From positions 4,278,001-4,342,000 of the forward strand of contig NZ_CP107945.1 of assembly GCF_036057275.1 (NCBI RefSeq): a stretch of DNA of 64,000 nt, in the 5' to 3' direction. Shown here piece by piece: positions 8,700 to 17,172 of the stretch. Positions within the stretch are counted from its first letter, which is position 1. Each line of letters starts with the position of its first letter. The notes under the pieces are model-generated. The model was not told the origin of the DNA. It saw nothing but the letters and a program-made list of their open reading frames with translations, and did no database searches. The DNA is from Streptomyces sp. NBC_00390. Lineage in GTDB: Bacteria; Actinomycetota; Actinomycetes; Streptomycetales; Streptomycetaceae. Position numbers and translations under genes: made by a program.

Positions 8700-9692
8700 T
8701 CAGCTGAGGGTCACCTGGCGATTGGTGAGCCCGCCTCGTGCCCGGCGCTCCTCCGCCGTCAGCGGAACATCGCTCGCGAGGGCCTCGGTGAGCCGCTCGG
8801 CGAACTCGGCGGCGGGCTTCTCGCACTCCTCGGCGCCCATCCCGCTCGGCAGGTCCCACACCGGCACCATCAGCCCGTGGGCGCGGAAGGAACCGACCAG
8901 CCGCGTGCCCTCACCGAGCGAGTCGGTGCCGGCGGCATGCAGCCGGGCGAGCGCGTCCAGGAGCTGCTCCTCGGGGTGGGGCATGACCCAGCGGAGGTGG
9001 TTCTTCTCCGGCGTCTCGCACCAGTACGCGGAGTCCACATCGGCAAGCTTCACCGTCGGGATCGCCGCGGCGTCCGCGCGCTCCAGGGAGGCGGCCACCT
9101 CGGGGGACGCCTGCTCGGCCGATTCCGGGATCCAGAACTCGAACCCGGAGTGGACGACCGGCTCGAACGGCGCCTGCGGGTCGAGCAGGTCCTGCAGCCG
9201 TACGCCGTCGGCCTCGGCGCCGCCGCCCGTCACCGGCATGCCGGGGGTGGCGGCGAGCGCGCGCTGCAGCGTGCCGGCGAGGTCGCGGCTGAGGTCGCCG
9301 GAGGGCGTGTCGTTCTGCAGGCCGAGCAGCACGGAGCCGTCGTCGCGGCGCAGCGCGGGCCAGGCCATGGGCAGGACGGTCGCGAGCGTGACCGACGGAA
9401 CGCCCTCGGGCAGCCCGTCCTTGAGGGTCAGCGCGACGGTCGCGGCGGGCACCAGCTCGCGCATGGCCACCCAGTCGCACTCGCCGGCCAGTCCCTCGAA
9501 GGGGCGCTGGACCAGCTCGGTCACGGCGTGTGCGGCGGCCCGGCCGTGACAGGCCTTGTAGCGGCGACCGGATCCGCAGGGGCAGGGCTCGCGGGCTCCT
9601 ACCACTGGAACCGGCTCGCTGACGCCTGCGGCGCGGGCCCCGTCCTTGAGCTGAGGCTTCGTCGCCTTCGTCTGGGGGCGCTTCTTGGCCAT
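8700..9692 (-). CDS. DUF5926 family protein with N-terminal SEC-C zinc motif
   Basis: A 330-residue protein. The N-terminus is Lys-rich (MAKKRPQTKATK). A SEC-C type zinc-binding motif (CPCGSGRRYKACHG, about residues 37-50) follows, as in the SecA C-terminus. The remaining 270 residues match my memory of a conserved Streptomyces family of unknown function (DUF5926). No membrane segment is present, so it is cytoplasmic. GGGAGAAAG lies just upstream of the start at 9692. The zinc motif may mediate contacts with ribosomes or other partners; this is inference. Confidence 0.82.
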   Translation of the reverse strand: MAKKRPQTKATKPQLKDGARAAGVSEPVPVVGAREPCPCGSGRRYKACHGRAAAHAVTELVQRPFEGLAGECDWVAMRELVPAATVALTLKDGLPEGVPSVTLATVLPMAWPALRRDDGSVLLGLQNDTPSGDLSRDLAGTLQRALAATPGMPVTGGGAEADGVRLQDLLDPQAPFEPVVHSGFEFWIPESAEQASPEVAASLERADAAAIPTVKLADVDSAYWCETPEKNHLRWVMPHPEEQLLDALARLHAAGTDSLGEGTRLVGSFRAHGLMVPVWDLPSGMGAEECEKPAAEFAERLTEALASDVPLTAEERRARGGLTNRQVTLS

Positions 9693-9950
9693 GGTGTGGC
9701 TTTCTCCCGATTGCGGCGGTGCTGTGTCGGGCGCGAGCCTAGCCGTACGTGCCGCCGAGGACCGTGTGGATCGTCGTTCCGGCCGGGCGGGTCGCCGGCC
9801 CGGCGTGTCGGCATCCGCCCGGAGCGCCGGGTCGGCGGCGTCGTCTCACCGGTCGCGGGAGTCGGGAGCGGTCGAGCCCGCTGCCCCCGTCGTGCGCCCT
9901 GCCGCGTCGGGTCTCTGCCGCGGTCGGGTGCGTACCGTCGGGTCCAACCG

Positions 9951-10463
9951 TCAGTCCAGATCCTCGAAGGGGTCCCCGTAGTCGAACGACGGGCCGGTGA
10001 CGCGCGTAGCGAAATCCTCGCGGCGATGCCCTTCGGTGACGATCACCCACACGGTGACTTCACCGCTCGCGCTGTCGCGTACGCCCCAGTCCTGGGCCAG
10101 TGCGGTGATGATGTTGAGCCCACGGCCGCCGCGTGCGGTGACCGAGGGCGTGGCCGGAACGGGTCGGGTCGGACCACCTCCGTCCGTCACTTCGACCGTC
10201 AGCCGCCCCGCTTTGTCGACGCGCCACGCGGCGCGGATGTCCCCGTCGCCCACTTCGGCGCGCCCCAACGGTCTGCCATGACGGCAGGCGTTACTGAGGA
10301 GCTCGGAAAGGATCAGAACTGCATCGTCGACGACTGTTTCGGACAATCCGCTGAGCCTGAGCTGCTCGCGCATCCGCTGTCGTGCCGCACCCACGCCCGC
10401 AGGGCCATGGGGTACGGCCATGCTCGACGACGTGGGCACCTCCTGTGCCACCACAAACGCCAC
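9951..10463 (-). CDS. ATP-binding protein, RsbW-like anti-sigma factor fold
   Basis: A 170-residue HATPase_c protein with N box SELLSNACRHG, G1 box VTDGGGP and G2 box RGGRGLNIITALAQDWG. It is a second orphan regulator of the RsbW type in this window, and no sigma factor or STAS gene is adjacent. The GTG at 10463 was chosen because AAGGAGG lies eight bases upstream. The C-terminal tail is acidic (DYGDPFEDLD). The 258 bp between it and the SEC-C gene start hold nothing I can identify. Confidence 0.83.
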   Translation of the reverse strand: MAFVVAQEVPTSSSMAVPHGPAGVGAARQRMREQLRLSGLSETVVDDAVLILSELLSNACRHGRPLGRAEVGDGDIRAAWRVDKAGRLTVEVTDGGGPTRPVPATPSVTARGGRGLNIITALAQDWGVRDSASGEVTVWVIVTEGHRREDFATRVTGPSFDYGDPFEDLD

Positions 10464-10597
10464 CCCCGAGACCTCCTTTGCCCCACGCCACGGTGTGAAT
10501 GCCCCAATGGCCTGGACCGGAAACCGGCCAAGAGCAGGTCAGTGACGCACTCGTAACGGTCGGATACGGAGCGAACGCGCCGGAGCACTCCGCGTTA

Positions 10598-11404
10598 TCA
10601 GGGCGAAAGGCGGCCCAGTTGGGACAGAACCTGTTTGGGGCGATTGGTGATGATTGCCTCCACGCCCAGCCGGGCGCAGAGCTCCACATCCTCCGGCTCG
10701 TTGACCGTCCAGACATGGACACGGTGGCCCGCGGCATGCAGCCGGGCGACGTAGGAGGGGTGGTTGCGTACGACCCGGATGCCCGGTCCCGCGATGCGGG
10801 AGCCGGCCGGGAGCCGTCCGTCGCGCAGCCGGGGGGACATGAACTGCATCAGATAGACGGTGGGGATGTTCGGCGCGGCCGCCGCGACCCTGTGCAGCGA
10901 GCGGGCCGAAAAGCTCATGATGCGCACGGGGGAGTCGTCGGGCGTCGCCGGTGCGTCCAGACCGAAGCGTTTCAGCAGCTGCAGCAGCCGCTCCTCCACC
11001 TGTCCCGCCCAGCGGGTGGGGTGCTTGGTCTCGATGGCCAGCTCGATACGGCGGCCCGCGTCGGCCACCAGTCCCAGCAGCTGTTCCAGGGTGAGTACGG
11101 AGGTGAACGAGGGGTCGCCCCAGTCCGGGCTCTCGGCCGCGTCCTTCCAGGAGCCGAAGTCCAGCGCGGCGAGATCGGCGAGCTCCAGGGCGGACACGGC
11201 GCCGCGGCCGTTGGAGGTGCGGTTGACGCGACGGTCGTGGACGCAGACCAGATGGCCGTCGGCGGTGAGCCGTACATCACATTCGAGCGCGTCCGCGCCG
11301 TCCTCGATCGCCTTGCGGTAGGCGGCGAGAGTGTGCTCGGGTGCGTCTTCGGAGGCGCCGCGGTGTGCGACGACCTGGATGCTGTGCTGCCGTGCTTGGG
11401 TCAC
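10598..11404 (-). CDS. Glycerophosphodiester phosphodiesterase (GDPD)
   Basis: A 268-residue TIM-barrel enzyme that hydrolyses glycerophosphodiesters to glycerol 3-phosphate and an alcohol. Family hallmarks are seen in order: AHRGASEDAPEHTL near the start, ALECDVRLTADGHLVCVHD (metal Glu, Asp and catalytic His), AIETKH, and the C-terminal VHVWTVNEPEDV. There is no signal peptide, so it is probably cytoplasmic. It diverges from the htrA-like gene. Confidence 0.92.
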   Translation of the reverse strand: MTQARQHSIQVVAHRGASEDAPEHTLAAYRKAIEDGADALECDVRLTADGHLVCVHDRRVNRTSNGRGAVSALELADLAALDFGSWKDAAESPDWGDPSFTSVLTLEQLLGLVADAGRRIELAIETKHPTRWAGQVEERLLQLLKRFGLDAPATPDDSPVRIMSFSARSLHRVAAAAPNIPTVYLMQFMSPRLRDGRLPAGSRIAGPGIRVVRNHPSYVARLHAAGHRVHVWTVNEPEDVELCARLGVEAIITNRPKQVLSQLGRLSP

Positions 11405-11768
11405 GGCGTCATGGTGTCACCGTGACGGGGTAGGCGCGTGCACGGGGCGGACCGAGGCGGACGAATCGGGGCCGAAGCAGGACGGAAGCCGGACGTGAGG
11501 CGGACGGAAGACGGACGGAAGTCGGTCGCAAGCCCTTCGGGCGCCGCTCGGAGAGTCCATCGGCACCGTTCGGACGCTCCACGCGTGCGCCCGTTTCGTC
11601 GCAAGTAAAGGATTGCCGCGATACACACAGGTGCTGCTTACAGTGGACTGACGTGCTGTGGGAAAAGCTGGCCGCAGACAAGCGACGCGCAATCGACGTG
11701 GCGTGTGCATGGCGCGCGCCGTGCCATCCGGTGTGCAACCCGACGTGGACCCTGAGGAGAACTGAGCT
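11405..11768. other. 364-bp divergent promoter region with short GACGGAAG repeats
   Basis: The region lies between the leftward phosphodiesterase and rightward HtrA genes. GACGGAAG occurs at 11481-11488, 11503-11510 and 11514-11521 within a purine-rich tract. No gene was found. The repeats could be regulator contact sites or simple low-complexity sequence. Confidence 0.4.
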
Positions 11769-13238
11769 GTGAGCACCGAGAACGAGGGCACCGCGGTTCC
11801 GGCCGCCCCGTCCGTACCTCCAGTGCCGGTCGCCGCTCCCGACGGAACGCCCGCGTCCGAGCATGCCGCCCGCACCACGCCTCCCGCCCCCGCAGAACCG
11901 GCGGCGACGGCCACGGCCGGGCATACCCCCCAGCCCGAGCCGGCCTCGTCGCCCGCACCGGCACCGGCAGCTGCGCCGACAGCGACGCAGCACGCCGGCG
12001 CCGAGTGGCCGCCGCCCCCGCCCGCACTCCCCTCCTATGGGGGCGGGGGCAACGGCGGTCCTGTCTGGGGATCGCCCGTTCCGGCGGCGCACGCCCCGCG
12101 GCGCAGGCGCTCCGGCGGTGTGGTCGCCGCCGTCCTCGCCGCGGCGCTGGTCGCGGGCGGCGTCGGCGGTGGCATCGGCTACTGGGCCGCCGAGCACAAC
12201 GACGACGGGATCGACTCGACGACGGTCTCCGCGGTCCAGGCACCCCGGGACCTCAGGCGCGAGGCGGGCACGGTCGCCGCGGTGGCCAACCAGGCGCTGC
12301 CGAGCGTCGTCACCGTCGAGGCGAAGTCCGGTGGCGCGGGCGTCGAGGGCGAGAGCGAGGGCGGTACGGGCACCGGCTTCGTCTACGACAGGCAAGGCCA
12401 CATCCTCACCAACAACCACGTGGTGGCTTCAGCCGCCGAAGGCGGCACGCTGTCGGCGACGTTCTCGGACGGCAAGAAGTACGACGCCGAGGTCATCGGC
12501 CGCGCCCAGGGCTACGACGTCGCCGTCCTCAAGCTGAAGAACGCCCCCTCCGGGCTGACCCCGCTGGCGCTCGGCAACTCGGACCGCGTCGCGGTGGGCG
12601 ACTCGACCATCGCGATCGGCGCGCCCTTCGGTCTCTCGAACACGGTCACCACCGGCATCATCAGCGCGAAGAACCGCCCGGTCGCCTCCGGCGACGGCTC
12701 GAGCGGCAGGAACTCGTACATGAGCGCCCTGCAGACCGACGCGTCCATCAACCCGGGCAACTCCGGCGGCCCGCTGCTGGACTCGCGCGGCGCGGTGATC
12801 GGCATCAACTCGGCCATCCAGTCGGCGGGCAGCGGCGGCCTCGGCCAGTCCCAGGCCGGATCGATCGGCCTCGGCTTCGCCATCCCGATCAACCAGGCGA
12901 AGACGGTCGCCCAGCAGCTGATCAGGTCGGGCCAGCCGGTCTATCCCGTGATCGGTGCGACGGTCGACATGACGGGTGAGGAAGCGGGCGCCAAGATCGC
13001 CGGCCAGGGCGCGGGCGGCACCGCCGCCGTGAGCCCGAACGGCCCGGCGGCAAAGGCCGGGTTGAAGGCGGGCGACGTCATCACCAAGTTCGACGGCAAG
13101 ACGGTCGACAGCGGCCCGACCCTGATCAGCGAAATCTGGACCCACAAGCCGGGCGACAAGGTGACGCTGACCTACGAGCGCGACGGCAAGGAGCGCACGG
13201 CCGAAGTGACCTTGGGCGAGCGCAAGGGCGACAGCTGA
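11769..13238 (+). CDS. HtrA/DegP-like membrane-anchored serine protease with PDZ domain
   Basis: A 489-residue protein. A Pro/Ala-rich cytoplasmic tail (1-110) leads to an RRRR stop and one membrane helix (about 117-139), so the protease domain lies outside the membrane. The trypsin-like triad is intact: His217 (NNHVV), Asp250 (GYDVAVLKL) and Ser332 (NPGNSGGPL). A PDZ domain with NGPAAKAGLKAGDVI occupies roughly 385-480. Such proteases act in envelope protein quality control. The GTG at 11769 has GAGGAG about ten bases upstream. The gene is followed by tRNA-Ser(TGA). Confidence 0.92.
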   Translation: MSTENEGTAVPAAPSVPPVPVAAPDGTPASEHAARTTPPAPAEPAATATAGHTPQPEPASSPAPAPAAAPTATQHAGAEWPPPPPALPSYGGGGNGGPVWGSPVPAAHAPRRRRSGGVVAAVLAAALVAGGVGGGIGYWAAEHNDDGIDSTTVSAVQAPRDLRREAGTVAAVANQALPSVVTVEAKSGGAGVEGESEGGTGTGFVYDRQGHILTNNHVVASAAEGGTLSATFSDGKKYDAEVIGRAQGYDVAVLKLKNAPSGLTPLALGNSDRVAVGDSTIAIGAPFGLSNTVTTGIISAKNRPVASGDGSSGRNSYMSALQTDASINPGNSGGPLLDSRGAVIGINSAIQSAGSGGLGQSQAGSIGLGFAIPINQAKTVAQQLIRSGQPVYPVIGATVDMTGEEAGAKIAGQGAGGTAAVSPNGPAAKAGLKAGDVITKFDGKTVDSGPTLISEIWTHKPGDKVTLTYERDGKERTAEVTLGERKGDS

Positions 13239-13327
13239 CCTCCCGCGCACCGAACGGAACACGGCTGCGCCCCCCGGCCGGGGCCCGGTAGTCTGTAGCC
13301 CGCTCCGCCGCTGGTGGCCGGGGCGTG

Positions 13328-13414
13328 GGTGGGTTGCCCGAGCGGCCTAAGGGAACGGTCTTGAAAACCGTCGTGGCAGCGATGTCACCGTGGGTTCAAA
13401 TCCCACACCCACCG
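13328..13414 (+). tRNA. tRNA-Ser (TGA anticodon)
   Basis: An 87-nt class II tRNA. The acceptor GGTGGGT pairs with ACCCACC, the anticodon loop reads CTTGAAA with anticodon TGA, the variable arm is long, the T arm is GTGGG-TTCAAAT-CCCAC, and the discriminator is G. CCA is not encoded. Its 3' 56 bases are part of the left att repeat of the integrated element. Confidence 0.95.
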
Positions 13415-13416
13415 CG
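13359..13416 (+). repeat. Left attachment site (attL), 58-bp repeat
   Basis: Identical over 58 bp to 28627-28684. It covers the tRNA-Ser sequence from the anticodon arm (TCTTGAAAACC) to two bases past the discriminator. Identity stops on both sides (G versus C upstream, C versus T downstream). The intact tRNA lies at this end. Confidence 0.93.
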
Positions 13417-13438
13417 CAGGTCATGAACGTTGCAGGTC

Positions 13439-13472
13439 AGAAGGGGTGTCCCGGCTTCGGGACACCCCTTCT
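13439..13472 (+). terminator. Rho-independent terminator downstream of tRNA-Ser, element-borne copy
   Basis: Perfect 15-bp arms (13439-13453 and 13458-13472, AGAAGGGGTGTCCCG and its complement) enclose the loop GCTT. A near copy follows the right att repeat at 28706-28740. This end of the repeat belongs to the element, so the element appears to bring its own tRNA terminator. Confidence 0.85.
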
Positions 13473-13527
13473 GCACGCGGCCTGTCTCACCCTTTCCCGC
13501 CCGTATCCCAGAGCTGACCAGTGCGTA

Positions 13528-13545
13528 TGGGCCATCTGTGGGCCA
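13528..13545 (+). promoter_or_regulatory. Candidate integrase arm-type site, left
   Basis: TGGGCCATCTGTGGGCCA holds two GGGCCA units. A same-orientation copy (TGGGCCACGTGTGGGCCA, 16 of 18 bases identical) lies at 28536-28553, inside the other end of the element. In the circular form the two would flank the att core, as arm sites for tyrosine integrases do. It sits just after the integrase stop codon. Confidence 0.45.
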
Positions 13546-13548
13546 GGA

Positions 13549-14964
13549 TCAGGGGGCGTTGCCCTCCTCCAGGGCACGAGAGATCAGGTCGTTGGAGTGC
13601 TGCTGACCGCCCTTAAGGATCTTCGCGTAGAAGCGGTACAGCACAGCGATGCTGTGGCCGGCGCGAGCGGCGACCTCCGCCGGGTCCACCCCCGACTTGA
13701 TCCACAGGGACACGCCCGCGTGGCGGAGCGAGTACGGCACGGCCGCAAGGTCTGATTCGACCTCGCGCGGGGACAGCACCGCCTTCCGCGCTCTCTCCCA
13801 GATGTCGCAGTACTCGGTTGACGGGACGCGCCCGCCCCTGGCAGCCCGGAACAGCCGGCCGTCATCGGCCGTGCCGTATCGCCTGATGTGTTCCCGGAGC
13901 AGATGCACGAGGACGGGTGGGATAGGCACGGGACGCGTCGCACCGCGCTTTCGTCGCTTGAGTCCGCGCGTCTCGTACGACGTCCCGTCATCCGTCCACC
14001 CGCCACCTACCTCCGGACGACTCTCCCCCAGTAGCAGCTCTCCCCACTCGTTCACGGTCTCGGGGGAATTCGGGGGCAAGGCGCAGTCCGATTCCTTGAG
14101 CGCGACAATTTCACCGGGGCGCATGGCCGCGTAATAGAGGCACCCGAAGAACGCGTGCAGGTGCTCACCACGCGCCCCGGAGTCGCGGACAGCACCGAGC
14201 AGCGACCGCGCCAAGGCAGGGTCCGGTACGTACCGGAAATCGATCTCGTCATCGCTCTCGGGAGGCGTCCAGTCGACGCGTGGGAGGGGGTTGGCGGTGA
14301 GCAGCCCCTTTTCCTCCACCGTGTAGCGCAGCACGTTGCTCAACACCATGCGCTTACGCCTGGCCGTGTTCTCAGCAGCTTTGCCCCCGTCCAGACGGAG
14401 TGACAGGGCTTCCAGCGCTGGCCGTAGTAGCGCGGGATCTTCGAGATCCTTGACCTTGATGGAGTGCGCGGCGATCCACTCCAAGGCGGCGCGCACGTCC
14501 TCCGGTGGCTGCTCTACCGAATGGCGCTGCACCCAAGTGCCTTCCGGGGAGCGGACGGCGCGGAAAGCCCACTGGTACAGGGCGGCGCGCAGGACCGACG
14601 GGCCCGGCGCTCCCCTCTTGCTGGTGACGAGCGCGGGGGTCACAACGGCTAGAGACTCCGCGATGCTCGCGCGGTGCTTGGCGGCGGCACGCGGCCACTT
14701 CATGAGCACGTATCCCGTGACGTGCTCATACCAGGACGGGGAGGTGCGTGAGGCGAGTTCGCTCGCGGGGAGCCCCGTTTCCTCGTCGAACTGCTTGCGG
14801 TCGCGCAGCGCGGCCATCAATTCCGTCCGTCGGCCGTCAGCCTGCGGCTTGAGCTTGAAACTGCGCGAGTGCGGTCGCTCGCCCACTCGCCAACGCAGCT
14901 CCCACGGCTTGGGGCGTCCGGGGCGCTTGCGGATTGACCAGATATCGACGTCGTACGTCAGCAT
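13549..14964 (-). CDS. int: Tyrosine recombinase, AICE integrase
   Basis: A 471-residue integrase lying next to attL with its 3' end towards the att site, as usual for AICEs. An N-terminal arm-binding region and SAM-like core-binding domain (to about residue 200) precede the catalytic domain. Catalytic residues seen are Arg in YYAAMRPGEIVAL, the box PYSLRHAGVSLW, His in ARAGHSIAVLYRF and the nucleophile Tyr in LYRFYAK. The first His of the usual HxLR box is Tyr here, which I recall in related actinobacterial integrases. It should catalyse integration into the tRNA-Ser 3' end and, with Xis, excision. Confidence 0.93.
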   Translation of the reverse strand: MLTYDVDIWSIRKRPGRPKPWELRWRVGERPHSRSFKLKPQADGRRTELMAALRDRKQFDEETGLPASELASRTSPSWYEHVTGYVLMKWPRAAAKHRASIAESLAVVTPALVTSKRGAPGPSVLRAALYQWAFRAVRSPEGTWVQRHSVEQPPEDVRAALEWIAAHSIKVKDLEDPALLRPALEALSLRLDGGKAAENTARRKRMVLSNVLRYTVEEKGLLTANPLPRVDWTPPESDDEIDFRYVPDPALARSLLGAVRDSGARGEHLHAFFGCLYYAAMRPGEIVALKESDCALPPNSPETVNEWGELLLGESRPEVGGGWTDDGTSYETRGLKRRKRGATRPVPIPPVLVHLLREHIRRYGTADDGRLFRAARGGRVPSTEYCDIWERARKAVLSPREVESDLAAVPYSLRHAGVSLWIKSGVDPAEVAARAGHSIAVLYRFYAKILKGGQQHSNDLISRALEEGNAP

Positions 14965-15025
14965 GTGTCTCCAAGCAAAACGAGGGGCCCGCGCTGAGCG
15001 CGGGCCCCGGTGAAGCGGTCATGTT

Positions 15026-15214
15026 TTACGCGGCGTGCTGCTCGCAGCGCTCCCACCACGCGTCAAGGTCACTGCGGCGGCAGCGGAGCTGTCCGTTCGG
15101 CAGCTTGATGAGTTTGGGAGCCTTGCCGCGGGCGCGCATCCGGTAGAAGGCGGCGCGGCTCATCTCGATCTCTTCGAGGACTTCGGGGAGCTTGAGCATC
15201 TTGGGGGCAGCCAA
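15026..15214 (-). CDS. xis: Excisionase / MerR-like helix-turn-helix protein
   Basis: A 62-residue protein: LKLPEVLEEIEMSRAAFYRM is the DNA-binding helix-turn-helix, and the NGQLRCRRSDLDAWWER wing and helix complete the AlpA/excisionase fold. Directly upstream of int on the same strand, it is the expected directionality factor that drives excision. The gap to int is 61 bp. Confidence 0.88.
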   Translation of the reverse strand: MAAPKMLKLPEVLEEIEMSRAAFYRMRARGKAPKLIKLPNGQLRCRRSDLDAWWERCEQHAA

Positions 15215-15302
15215 TTCAAAGACTCCTTCTCAGGATTCGGCGGGCAGGAGTGGCGAACTCACCGGGATGAGGGAGTCCGCGTCTGTCCGAGGTGCGGATT
15301 TC

Positions 15303-15511
15303 TGCGTCACCCGCGTCATCTGCGTCATTCGCCGCTCTGACCTGCGGTTTCGGGGTGACGTAGAACGGTGAGGGTGCGTCACGGGTGACGTAGACCTTCG
15401 TCATCAGGTGACGCAGGTGACGCAGGATGACGCAGAATCGGGCCGTCTGCGTCACCGCTCTTTCGGCAGGTCACCGCCCGTTTACGGGTCGTGGGTGACG
15501 CAGGTGACGCA
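15303..15511. repeat. Iteron-like field of TGACGCA / TGCGTCA repeats
   Basis: Nine exact copies of TGACGCA or its complement (15303, 15321, 15375, 15409, 15418, 15428, 15448, 15496, 15505) plus variants TGACGTA (15356, 15386) and CGCGTCA (15312) occupy about 210 bp. Two runs, 15409-15434 and 15496-15511, repeat with a 9-10 bp period in the form GGTGACGCA. The field lies in the 477-bp gap between xis and the replication genes. It is a candidate replication origin bound by the element's Rep protein, or an operator array controlling xis and int. The rest of the gap (15215-15302 and 15512-15691) holds nothing I can name. Confidence 0.65.
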
Positions 15512-15691
15512 GCGCCTCTCTACTTCGGACAAGAGAGTGGCTGTGTCTGTTGTGGTGCGCGGCTCAGAGAGTGAAGAACGGGCCGCTTCGCGGCGCGACC
15601 ATCGCAGGGCGGCGCCGCCGCCGAACAGCAAGAGGAGCACGCGCGGCCGGGTGCTCCTCTTGCTTGTGCGGGCAGTCGGGGTGCCGCGCGG

Positions 15692-17170
15692 TCAGAAGGC
15701 CGCTTCCTGCCCGTGCGGGGGCGGTGCGGCGCCAGGCCGCGCAATCTCGATGTAGCGGGACGTCTTGGTGCGTCCCCAGTCGATGAGCACGCCCCGGGCC
15801 GCGAGGGTGGGCTGAAGGCGCTTGAGGCGATCTGAGAGCACCTTGCCGGTGGTCGGCCACCCTTTAGGCAGGGGACGGAAGTCCTCGCCCGCGTAGAGGC
15901 CCGTGAGGCAGTGCAGCCACTCGGCCGACGTCATCCGCTGCTCGGTGCCCGGGTCGATGCCGGCAGCGTGCTTGAGCACGGTCTGCGCCAACAGGTCGCC
16001 CTCAATGACGTCATCGTTGAGGTCGTCCAGGCTGGCCCGGTAGGCGGCGAGCGCCCCCAGACCGGTGGCCGCGTCGAGTTGCGCGCACAGGTGAGCGAAG
16101 TCGGCCATGCGCAGGTCGGTCGGAATGTCCGCCTCAGCCGCTCGCACCTGCACTGTGAGGTCCAGGAGCGATCCGAGGATGACGGGCAACACCTCTGCGA
16201 AGTCGGACCACAGTTCCGCCTCGGTGCGCCGGACGCGGGGGCGTTCCAGCCGCAGCGGAAGGAGCCGTTCTGCGAGGTCGGGCCGGATCACGCCCACGTC
16301 GATGCCAGTCAGCAGCAGCGGGCGGCGGTAGCCGACGCGGAAGACATCCCCGTCCGTGAACAGGGCCCTTTTTACGTTCTCGGCCCCGGTGACGATGCAG
16401 CACATCGCATCGGACAGGTCCGGGGTCATGTGGGAGAGGTTGTCCAGAGCGGTGACCCACCCGGCGGCCACCGCCGCGATCAGGTTCTCCTCATCCTTCG
16501 GCGCCCGCCGCAGGTCCCCGCTCATGCCCTCGATGATCCGCACGAGCATCCGCCCGCCCGTCGACTTCCCCGCACCCTGGGGACCGGTGAGGAACGGGGC
16601 CGGGACGGGCACGGACGGACCCAGGCAGCCGATCAGCCACGCGATGGCCAGGCACTCGGTCTCGGCGTTGGCGAAGTTGCACAGCCGCATCAACAGGTCG
16701 ATGCCCTTGCCGTTGGTGTCCTTGACCGGCAGCGGAAGTTCCCCCGTGAGCTGAGTACGCCGCCAGCAGGCCTCACGCGGGTCGGGGGTGCGGATCTCCC
16801 AGCCGGTGGGGTGGATACGCACGGACCGCCCGTCACTGCGGCCCAGGTCCAACCACGTCGCCCCGTCGAACCCGGGGGCGACGCGGATGTGCACGGGCTG
16901 AACGTCCTCGGTCAGCGCCAACGCTTCGATCAAGTCCAGCGCCTCTTTCATGGCGGTGCCGTTGAAAACGCCCACCCCGTCGCGAAAGAGGCCGACCATG
17001 AGTTCCTGCCGGTGGCTTCCGGTGGTGCCCTGGGAGCGGATCGGGCGGGCCACGGGGTGGCCGTTCTTCTGCGCGTACACGGTCCCGTCAGCGGTGCGGA
17101 AGTACCGGAAGTGTGATTGGGCGTAGTCGGTGATGACCTGGCGTGCGGGGTTCTTGTCGTCGTCGGACAT
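15692..17170 (-). CDS. AICE replication protein, P-loop helicase-like
   Basis: A 492-residue protein with a Walker A motif GPQGAGKS (residues 196-203) and a likely Walker B region at WVTALDNLSH (about 238-247). The order resembles phage and plasmid superfamily 3 or D5-like helicases that work with a prim-pol. The first 180 residues are a separate domain. It starts two bases after the stop of the prim-pol gene, so both are co-translated and probably form the primase-helicase that replicates the excised circle. The ATG at 17170 was chosen for this tight junction; an extension to 17425 would overlap the prim-pol gene. Confidence 0.8.
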   Translation of the reverse strand: MSDDDKNPARQVITDYAQSHFRYFRTADGTVYAQKNGHPVARPIRSQGTTGSHRQELMVGLFRDGVGVFNGTAMKEALDLIEALALTEDVQPVHIRVAPGFDGATWLDLGRSDGRSVRIHPTGWEIRTPDPREACWRRTQLTGELPLPVKDTNGKGIDLLMRLCNFANAETECLAIAWLIGCLGPSVPVPAPFLTGPQGAGKSTGGRMLVRIIEGMSGDLRRAPKDEENLIAAVAAGWVTALDNLSHMTPDLSDAMCCIVTGAENVKRALFTDGDVFRVGYRRPLLLTGIDVGVIRPDLAERLLPLRLERPRVRRTEAELWSDFAEVLPVILGSLLDLTVQVRAAEADIPTDLRMADFAHLCAQLDAATGLGALAAYRASLDDLNDDVIEGDLLAQTVLKHAAGIDPGTEQRMTSAEWLHCLTGLYAGEDFRPLPKGWPTTGKVLSDRLKRLQPTLAARGVLIDWGRTKTSRYIEIARPGAAPPPHGQEAAF

Positions 17171-17172
17171 GG

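Noticed and set aside
15303..15511. CRISPR array
   Set aside because: Repeats are 7-9 bp and irregularly spaced in both directions, with no 25-37 bp repeat-spacer pattern and no cas genes.
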